Positions 55,676 to 64,000 of a stretch of DNA of 64,000 bases are shown here, piece by piece. The notes under the pieces are model-generated. The model was not told where the DNA came from, did no database searches, and saw only the letters and a list, made by a program, of their open reading frames with translations. The stretch comes from Setaria digitata (lineage: Eukaryota > Nematoda > Chromadorea > Rhabditida > Setariidae): contig RCAB01000225.1 of assembly GCA_003640385.1 (NCBI GenBank), positions 34,847 through 98,846 on the forward strand, given 5' to 3'. How positions within the stretch are numbered: position 1 is the first letter of the stretch; each line of letters opens with the position of its first letter. Made by a program: the position numbers and the translations under genes.

Positions 55676-58600
55676 CTTTCGATAAAAAAAAAAAAAAAGG
55701 AAAAAAGAGAAGGGGAAGGATGATTACTTAGCAAATGGGGCATTAACAAGAAAATATGAACAGCAGCAATAGTGGTCATAAAAACAAATAATTAGTGTTA
55801 CAGTACGATCATCGTTGAATCTATTACTATTTAAAAAAAAAAAATTATTATTAATAGTTGCTTATATTACAACTGTACTGGGACTATCAAATAATGTACG
55901 AAATCTGACTATTCTTGGTTCTATTAAATTTTAAAGTGGTAATACCTGTATATTTATGCATAGAAAATTAAAATTTTTGAAATTTTATATTTTGTAGCAA
56001 TTTAAAAGGAATAAAGGGGGATTATTTACATGCGAGTTATTATTTCTTCATCAACAAAATAATTAAGAAATGAATAAAAGATTAGAAATATTTAAACTGA
56101 CTTATTTTTGTGTAAATTAATCATGGGTTGCAAAATTTTGAATGAATGGTGAAGCTATTAGATAGCAGTAATAAAAAAAATTTGCAAAACTAGTATGTGA
56201 ACTGAGGTGGAGGAGAAAAGATCTAAGAGTTGTTGAGCAGAAACTAAAAATGACGAGGATGCAAAGCTTACCATAACGAAATAATTTTTGTTTTGACCAA
56301 TGACACAATTTTATGAATTAAACAAGAAAAAACAAGTTGGGAAAATAAACTGACGCAATTATTCTTTTTTATTGAGATTTTTAATAACAATAATTTTTGA
56401 TTTGATAAACATTATTTCGTCGGATGGAAAATTATTTCAGTTCAAATCAGTCTATTTGTTTTTTCTTTTTTTTTCTTTTTCCTTACGTTTGTTGCAATAA
56501 TGTCAACAGCAACGGAAACATGCACGGTTATCAAATTAATTAATATAACTGATCACAGTAATAAGGACAAAAAAACTGAAACAAGTTATGAGAAAGTAAT
56601 AATCATTTGTTGTGAAGGAGTGTCTATTTGATTAATCCTCGAATTTTACCTTGGATTAAGGCATTAAGTAGTATGAATTAAAAATTCTAGCTTCTGAAGG
56701 TAAAGGAAAATAGTTAAAAAATTAATAACAGAAATGACGTTAGAGGCAAGCTAAGAAAATGCTTTTTGGAAGAACTGTTTGCCGGTCTTGAATCTTACTT
56801 TACACTGAAAAATGGAATACCAAGAAAATAAAATCTAAATTCAGAAAGTACTAAAAGAAGTAAAAGAAGTGGGTGGCATATTGTGTAATTAATGACATTG
56901 TTTTCATCTTATTTTTTCTTTCTTTTTTTTCACTTTATAACATCCTTTTTTACCAAGGAGTTTTTCTTAAATAATCTTTATTTAAAAAATGAAAAAGGAT
57001 ATCCAACTAATAGACAGTTATAATTCCAAATTTTTCAAATTCACTTCGAGCAAATTTCTTGGCAAGCTATTTAAATTACATATTTAACAATTTCTCTTAC
57101 AAAAAAATATAACAATGATAGGAGAAAGAGTGAAAAACAAGTTATTTATTGCTGGCAAAAATTTATCGGATATCAATCTTTTTCTCTCGCGATGTTTTTA
57201 AATTTTGTTATAATAATTTAAAGTTATTCATCCGAATAATAACAATTTTTAATGCGTTCCTATCAGATCATTTCTAAAAGAATATAAATTATCATCACCT
57301 TTACATGTGAATGATTACATTGGTGATATATTTTTAAAAATTTATTTCTAATCATTTGCAAAACGTCTGGGCACAAAAAAAAACTTTTTCCGTTATTATA
57401 ACATTTTTCCAAGTGAAAACTAATTAAAAAAAACAGATATCTCTTTATGTAATTTTTGTCAGAATTTAGATTCATAACTTCATTAGGGATAATTTTTAGG
57501 GAACATTAATAAATTTTTTTCATAGCTCAAAATCCCTGGAGAGTTCTAATTTGCTAAATCCTGTCACAATTTTAAATTGCAATAATTGATGAAATTCTAA
57601 AATACTATGTATTTCTTAAAACAAAATTGTAAAATTAATTATCCGGAGATATAAATCTTGGTTAAGTTATTTAGTGAAAATCAAATTGTAAATTTCATTA
57701 ATTAATGCACATGAATTATTTATATTTAAGTGGCCCTAAACTACTGCGCAAAATCCGAAGCACGCTTAGTGACCACTGACCCATGACATAGTAAATCCTT
57801 ATTATGAAGTGACTTTTTCTACAAAATGACAGCATTTAAACGGCCATAAATTAATCCAATAATTAAGAACAGTTGTATGGCCATTTGACATGCAATCTAC
57901 TTTTGAAAATCTTAAAGCAAATATTTGTGATAACTCACATATCCATAATCATAAGTTACATGTTACTCTAATTTAAAGTAAGATTAATTTTTATTCTACG
58001 TTATTTTGATGGCAACAATCAAAAGAAAAAACAGTGATTTGGTAAAGGAAAGATAAACCAACTAATTGATGCAATCATCGAATTTGGGTCATTACGAAGA
58101 AAAGAAAAAGTATCTAGAAAAGGGTTGAATTCGAAATACATAGATGGATGGAAAAGATGATATCCATGAGGACATTTCCATTTATAACTATTAGATGAAG
58201 TATTTCGATTCCTTATCACTTTATTACTTGTACTTTTGCCTTACAGTTTTCACCATTTCTCCTGCAGGTTTTATTTCTACAACTTTACTACTGCTTCTAC
58301 TTTCATCATTCTTTTTCTCTTTTTTGTGGCGGCTAGCGACATAGCAAAATAATAATACTATCATTCAATTAAAGTTTAACGACTTTCGTTTAATAACTTA
58401 TTTTACACAAAAGTTTTCGATTGTTTAAAAAGTTGTTGCATTTTGATATTTTGTCTTCGAAGCGAGAAGGAAGTGCTGTAAATTTAATCATAAACAAAAG
58501 GAAACTAACTTTTAATGAAAATTTTCAGTCTCTTTTTTTTGAGTTTAACCTAACATACTCAGTTAAAAAGTGTGAAAATTATTAAAAGAACTGAAATGAA

Positions 58601-59997
58601 AATTTTTGCCAAAAAGAAAGTAAAATAGAGATTTCTTTCTTTCTTTCTATGAAATTTTTGTTATATCAGTTCTAAATTTTGCAAGGAAATTAAAGTAAAT
58701 CTTAGAATGGCAACAAATAGAAGAGAAAGAAGCCAACGAATGAATGGACTATTTTTCACTAATTCCTGAAAATATCAAATATTTTATTATCATTTATTTC
58801 TATTAATTAATAGCTGAACAGAATGTAAAAGAATTAGAAAGTCTGTAAAGAAGAAAAGATGAATATAAAAGTTCGTCATTTGAAAAACTGCTTTTTTTAA
58901 AAAGCAGTGAATGAAATTGCAGCAATAACTTAAGAATAATTAGTTCAAGTGTGGACAGTTTTAAAACAGTTTTAGAGATGAACCACTCAAAAAGATGTGA
59001 ACACATATAGAAACGACTTAAAAAGCGAATAATGGCATAAATATTTTAAATAATGAATAATCACAATATCAACAAATAATGAATAATCCCACCCATTAAA
59101 TATAAATATATGCGTATAATAATAAATAATTGACGGCAATTTTCAAATATTTTTCAAAACAAGTTTCAGGCAAACGATTTTGCCATTTATCTCAAATTCA
59201 TTTGGTTCCATCTGTGTTGTTAAAATTTGTAATACTATTTTGACTTTTCCACTCTAAGTAAGTTTTCCATTTCAATTTAATTTTTATGTAAGATATATGA
59301 AGCATTTCGGCTTTATTAGTTAATTTTGCTAAATTTTAACATTAAACAGATGGAAATAAGTACAGTGTAAATTCATCTAATATGAAATAGAAAATTTGTA
59401 GCTTACAAAAATGAACACTTATTTTTTTTTTTTTTGTTATAAAAGTCCTTGCAAAAAAAAGGTAGAAGCTGTAATAATTGATGATAGCAAACATTATATA
59501 GTGATATTTTTTACTATCAGTCTCGGAATCATCATTTTGAATAAACCACATTTTCAATTTTTTGGGACTTAAAATAAAGACTGAAGAGAAGTTGTTGAAA
59601 GAAATAAAAAAAATTCAGTACATTTTTGAAAAATTAACAGTCAATTGAACTTAGGAAATTCAACATTAAATTTATATGATGAGAATAACTTCACAAAATC
59701 CTTCATCAAAAAAAAAAAAAAATTACAACATAAATTAAAAAAAATGAAGCTCATTTGAGAGAGAAAATTTGAACCATCTTTCAAAATTTTAATAGCTTAA
59801 AATCTGTACGTTTATTTTTTCACTTATCTGCAGTTGCTTGTATAATCCAATTAAGGATTAAGGAAAAAGGTTAAATATAATTGAAATATCTGATAAATAT
59901 TATTACTAGCCATAAGAGACAAAAGAAATAGATATTGCCAATGCCATTTAAAAATTACAAACACACTGAAAGTTTTGCCCTTTTTGAAGTACTTTAG

Positions 59998-60042
<45 letters not shown>

Positions 60043-61411
60043 GGAGAAAAACAAGACTTAGCCGATAACCTTGTTTGAGGTCTGAGGTACTGCTAAATCT
60101 CAATTTTATTGTCCTTGTCGTCGGTAATAAAATTAACGGATGAAAAAAGTGGGAAAACGAATGAATAATTCTTTCTGAAGGTCAAGCAAACAATAGTGAA
60201 GAAAATTTAAAAATATTAACTGATAAAATATTGGAAAGGAAGCAGAAAAAATGAGAAGGATTATAAATTAAACTTAGCTCATTTGGAACCATCATAGCAC
60301 AATATTTCAACTATATCTGTTAAAATTGGCTGATTGAAACTTAATTTAGGTCAATTTATTTCTAATTCCGCTCGTTTGATTTTAATTCCCACTCTATCAC
60401 ATTCTTCTATTCTTAGTAGTATTAGTGCAAAAGTAAGTTAGATTTTTCAAATAATTTAGCAAATCAAGTTACAAAATCAAGATAATTATTAAACAATAAT
60501 TAATTTTAATGTAAAAAGCTGTCAGTAAATCAAAAAGCACCATTTCTTAATAAAATAAATTAAAAAGTGCCTGCACCTCTTGGACACTAATTATAGTTGC
60601 TCGAAGGTAAAATTCTTTCCATTAATTTACTTTTAATAAAATGCGGTGGTTTGAAGCTTATAGTAAATAATTTTTATAAATTGGACAGATGCTGAAGCGG
60701 CAGTGATTTGGTGATTGTATTGAAGGACATTCTCACAGAATATGACAGCTAACGCTTAAATTGCCTGTGACAGTTTTATTTTCTATAATGTCCACAATAA
60801 TAGTTTTTTTCGTATTATCTCCGTCCAAGAGAACAAGAACAAATTTCGGCGTACTTATACATATTTAGACCATAATTTTTTTATTTAAAACAAAAACAGT
60901 CACAGTATTGCTGCTGTTAACAACGTTGATAATAATGACATGATAGTGATGACTACAGTAGTAACTATGATAATAGTGACGATAGCAGTAACGGCTATAG
61001 TAATGATGAATGATAATAATGGCAATAATTATAGTTATAGCAAAAGGTAATTTTCTGGCCTAAGTTTTAAATCGCTGTTCAGTTCGATATAAAAAGTTTA
61101 AATCGAAACATGGTTACTTTTATTAATCAGTCTTTTGATTTAATTCACCAAATCAGGTCTCATAAACCTAGGGATAAACTCTTACCGAAAGATTTGTTTA
61201 AAATTAGTCATGTTGCACTAGCTCACTCTTATCTAATCCCCTTCCTTATTGAGTTCAAATAGATCATTGACATTTCAAAAATCCACTGTTCTTCAAACAA
61301 ACTGTATAATAATACTGCTGGTCAACTGCAATTTTTTGCAATAAAAATAACTTATAAATCAATAACAAATAAAACTAAATTTTTCATACTTTTAAGGAAG
61401 TGAAAATTCAC
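55676..61411 (-). other. long AT-rich tract with isolated candidate exons (minus strand)
   Basis: Between the two exon chains. Candidate exons with both splice sites and coding-like codons: 60748-60687 (VIFCENVLQYNHQITAASAS), 59211-59176 (MEPNEFEINGKI), 58475-58407 (LPSRFEDKISKCNNFLNNRK), 58357-58245 (LLFCYVASRHKKEKKNDESR and on), 57366-57299 (VLQMIRNKFLKIYHQCNHSH). The pair 58475-58407 and 58357-58245 joins in frame. The others could not all be linked, so some exons are missing or wrong. The plus strand shows nothing. Homopolymer runs: A at 60003-60032; TTTC repeats at 58635-58648. Confidence 0.35.
60905..61040. repeat. degenerate trinucleotide low-complexity tract
   Basis: Imperfect GATAAT/GTAGTA/TGATGA-type triplets over about 130 bases. 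Read on the minus strand it gives an uninterrupted hydrophobic Ile/Thr/Val reading, which is a product of the triplet bias. I do not call it coding. Confidence 0.6.
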
Positions 61412-62178
61412 TTATCTGATTCTTTTCTTAAATTTTTTATAATTGAATGTAAATCCCCACAATGTACTTACATTTAATTATAATGATGAAAATAGTGTTT
61501 TCGAAGTTTTGTCCTTCCATTTTTCTTTTTTCTAAGCTTATTTTATTAATTACCATAGTTATTTTTTTCCTCACATACAATTTTGAAGGAAGGAAAAAAA
61601 AAAAAGAAAAATGGATTTAGGTTAGCCAAACGAACCTGCCAATTATCGGTATGACCATGAAATAATATTTCAATGAATTTATAATAATGATCGACAGCAA
61701 AGTTGACAGTTGAAGACAAGGAATGATCTTAAAATTATTTTATCAGACTAATAAAGAGGATTCTTTACGAGTCCTATTTGTTTGCTTTTTTTCGACAAAA
61801 GTTAAAATTTTTCTTTCCTGATTAGCAATACCGGAAAACGATGCAAATTTCGCGATAAAAAGAACTTGAAAACGTGTTCTTCACACTCAGAAGCTAAATC
61901 CTAAAATCTCACATGCTTCTCATATTTATCAAGACATTTCAAACTTTTCAATTCAGTGATAAGTAGACGAAATTCATAAAAGAGAAGCAAATTGATTTAA
62001 GCATCAACTGCTTGTACTTTTCTTCCTTAATCAATACCTGGTTAAATATTATTCTCCCATGCAGCAAAGTTGATGCTAATTCTTCTAGTTCCATCACATT
62101 TCCACGTATCTTTCGTGCACGTATACAGTGTAAGTTTTGTGTAACAATTAAGCAAAGAAATAAAAAATTATTTTTCAT
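61412..62178 (-). CDS. signal-peptide exon and following exons of an unrecognised secreted or membrane protein (5' portion)
   Basis: Four exons agree in phase: 62178-62039, 61900-61840, 61727-61632, 61466-61412. The first opens with ATG and a textbook signal peptide, MKNNFLFLCLIVTQNLHC, then KIRGNVMELEELASTLLHGR and ends CAG|GTATTG. The second follows GATTTTAG and reads DLASECEEHVFKFFLSRNLH (an alternative donor, CCG|GTATTG, extends it by RFP to 61832). The third reads HSLSSTVNFAVDHYYKFIEI then LFHGHTDNWQV. The fourth reads HCGDLHSIIKNLRKESD and ends in phase 2. Cysteines in the second and fourth exons suit a secreted fold. I could not connect the fourth exon to the next with certainty. The helical Glu/Leu-rich start with spaced cysteines is loosely like a glypican ectodomain, but I see no decisive motif. 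The downstream chain ending at 52957 may be its 3' part. Confidence 0.5.
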
Positions 62179-62576
62179 GAATGTAGAAGAGATAGCGATA
62201 ATAAATTCAACGAGATCTCATTTCTGTGTCACGTATCTGTATAATACAAACTTCCAAAGAGTAGTTATAGTTAGTAGGTAACAAGTAGCAACATGCAAAC
62301 TTAATTAGCTGATGTTTGATTAACGGTAGCAGTGATTTCACTGAAGTGGCAAACAATGCTGAACAGAAAAAAAAGGTGGAAAAAAAATTGCGGCTACAAT
62401 AAAAAATGAGGTTTGAGAAATGTTAACATAAGCTAGCTGTTACGCTGGCTTATCTTAAATCGAAAGTTTAAACATTACTCAGTACTTCTTTCTAGATGAT
62501 TGCGTCAAAACTTAGAATAAAATAATTAAAATTTGTCTTTCCGAATAATAATTATATATGATTTATTATCATAAGG

Positions 62577-62686
62577 TCATAAAATTCTTAAATAAAGTGT
62601 GGAAGTGAATAACGGTTATGCCCAGCATAGCTCATAAAATTCTTCCATAAAGTGTGGAAGTGAATAACGGTTATGCCCAGCATAGC
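62577..62686. repeat. tandem duplication of a 55-bp unit
   Basis: 62577-62631 and 62632-62686 are identical except for two adjacent bases (AA versus CC). The unit ends GGTTATGCCCAGCATAGC, unusually GC-rich for this neighbourhood. It lies about 400 bases upstream of the signal-peptide exon start. Confidence 0.95.
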
Positions 62687-62889
62687 TAACACATTGGCTT
62701 CCTGATGCGAGGTCATTAATTAGGTGGTAGACTATCAAGTACTTTAATAAATTAATATGGTGCTTTTAAAAGTTGGCCATATTTTGACAGAAACAAAAAA
62801 AAGTGTGTCGCAGTCAGCCCTCTCCATAATAATGACAAAATCCAAATTTAAATGAATCCCAGTAACATGACACTAATGATAAATGGATC

Positions 62890-62961
62890 TAAATTAAATT
62901 AATCGCGACTATAAATTTTAATTTTTTAATAAATTTAAATTAATCGCAACTATAAATTTCA
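62890..62961. repeat. short spaced direct repeat
   Basis: AAATTAATCGCGACTATAAA (from about 62896) recurs at about 62937 as AAATTAATCGCAACTATAAA, 41 bases apart with one difference. A local duplication in AT-rich DNA. Confidence 0.8.
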
Positions 62962-64000
62962 AACAAATCTATAAATTTTCAACAAAATATAAGAGAATTT
63001 CAGACTACGCAGCAAATAACATTAAAAGTGCATGTCAAGATAAACAGTTTCAAATGAAGTCTTACTAGTCAGGCTTCAGCAATTGTTTAGATCCTTTCAT
63101 TAATTTATCAAACAAAACTAATAACGATGATGGTGCTAACTGATGACGAATCACACAGAAAAACGAAAAATATTCCATTTGTACAAAAAAAAAAAAAAAA
63201 AAAAAAAGCGAAGAACAGAAATGAAATCCTGCAATTAAAGATGAAAATACTGAAATGAATGTGATAAATTATTGAATCGAAATTTGGCGAAAAAATTGCA
63301 TCGCTTTTTTTGGCGAGAAGCAAATTTGATGGATAAGGACAACATGAATAGGGCATGTTTACTTAGTAAACAAAATTTTCGGCTCTTACCGACAAACCCA
63401 TCAACTTTCGTAAATTCTTAAGAAAACGTTACAAAGGTAAATTTTCGCATCAAATTATTCTTTTTTTTTTTTGGTAAGTAGTTTAAAATAAAAATGTTGT
63501 GCTAAATTGAAAGAAGAAAATGTTAAAAATGCCAATTAACTAGGTACAAATGACGATATTTACATATCTATAAAAGTTTCAAATTAAGCTAAAGAGTTAA
63601 GGAAAGCGGAGAGGGAAGAAAAAAAAGAAAAGTGAGAGAAATTTGGAGCAGGACCGTGCAGTTCAAGCGAAAAGTAGTAGAAAGAAATGGAAAGCATAGA
63701 AATCTTTCAAATTTTTTTTTAAATTTTATTATGAGAATCACAGCAATGTTAAATTTCTTTGAACTACAGTCAATGTAAAATAGCTTCAGATATTTGATTT
63801 ACATATTCATGCGAAGTAAATGTGGATTATAATTGCGTTAAGTGCACTTGAGTCATATTTGTGAGAAAAAAAAAGAAAAGAATAGCCACATTAATTCCAT
63901 GATTAGCTCAAAATTTTAGCCCAAATCAAACAAAAAGATTGGTGTGATAATGAAAAAAAGTCGCTTCAGTTCTGGTTTTTAAATTATTGAAAAAAGTTAT

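Larger units (their letters stand above)
62179..64000. other. upstream flank with no gene seen
   Basis: About 1.8 kb 5' of the signal-peptide exon, to the window edge. It holds the 55-bp tandem duplication, the spaced repeat and a run of 23 A at 63185-63207. Promoter elements of the leftward gene are expected here, but none was recognised. Confidence 0.5.

Noticed and set aside
56240..56315. Minus-strand CVIGQNKNYFVM followed by a GTAAGC donor
   Set aside because: No AG acceptor exists between the upstream in-frame stop and this segment, so it cannot be an exon as read.
60900..61060. Long hydrophobic minus-strand open frame resembling membrane helices
   Set aside because: The sequence is a degenerate triplet repeat; the hydrophobic reading follows from base bias.
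61150..61290. Minus-strand segments WIFEMSMIYLNS and CNMTNFKQIF with splice-like ends
   Set aside because: Neither joins in phase to the exon at 61466-61412, and both are bounded by in-frame stops; left out of the exon chain.

Overview
The window reads as nuclear DNA of a nematode. It is very AT-rich. Genes are split into many small exons with nematode-type acceptors (T-rich tract, then CAG or TAG) and GTAAGT or GTTTGT donors. Several start codons lie only 6 to 31 bases downstream of a bare acceptor, as expected of spliced-leader trans-splicing. The proteins look most like nematode versions of conserved animal proteins. A filarial or other spirurid worm is my inference; no sequence search was possible.

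Layout. 1-1831 (-): N-terminal part of an FG-repeat nucleoporin, probably Nup62-like, running off the left edge. 6257-13442 (+): a complete glutaminase with ankyrin repeats in 12 exons. 14760-21041 (-): an ADAM17/TACE-type metalloprotease in 18 exons. 22433-26615 (+): V-ATPase subunit H in 9 exons, divergent from the ADAM gene. 29283-30842 (-): ribosomal protein L11 in 4 exons. 32042-37567 (+): a nematode gene with a Cys/His-rich segment, a long acidic Asp/Asn tract encoded by a GAT repeat, and a basic C-terminus. 39934-40440 (-): part of a small unrecognised gene. 41960-45833 and 47014-50155 (-): two tandem tau-tubulin/casein-kinase-1-like kinase genes, the first with intact catalytic motifs and the second with eroded ones.

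The right third (about 51-62 kb) looks empty if only long ATG-initiated ORFs are considered. Reading splice sites by eye on the minus strand gives two phase-consistent exon chains. One (62178 to 61412) starts with a signal-peptide exon. The other (55675 to 52957) ends at a stop codon and contains a (TA)n microsatellite inside an apparently coding exon. Short candidate exons lie between them. They may be one gene of about 9 kb or more than one; I do not recognise the family.

The recognised genes belong to unrelated pathways (nuclear pore, glutamine catabolism, ectodomain shedding, vacuolar acidification, translation, kinase signalling) and do not form a functional cluster. Exon coordinates were hand-read from splice consensus, frame and family alignment. 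Most were checked for phase and length arithmetic; unresolved junctions are stated. I found no CRISPR array, rRNA, tRNA or intact transposon.
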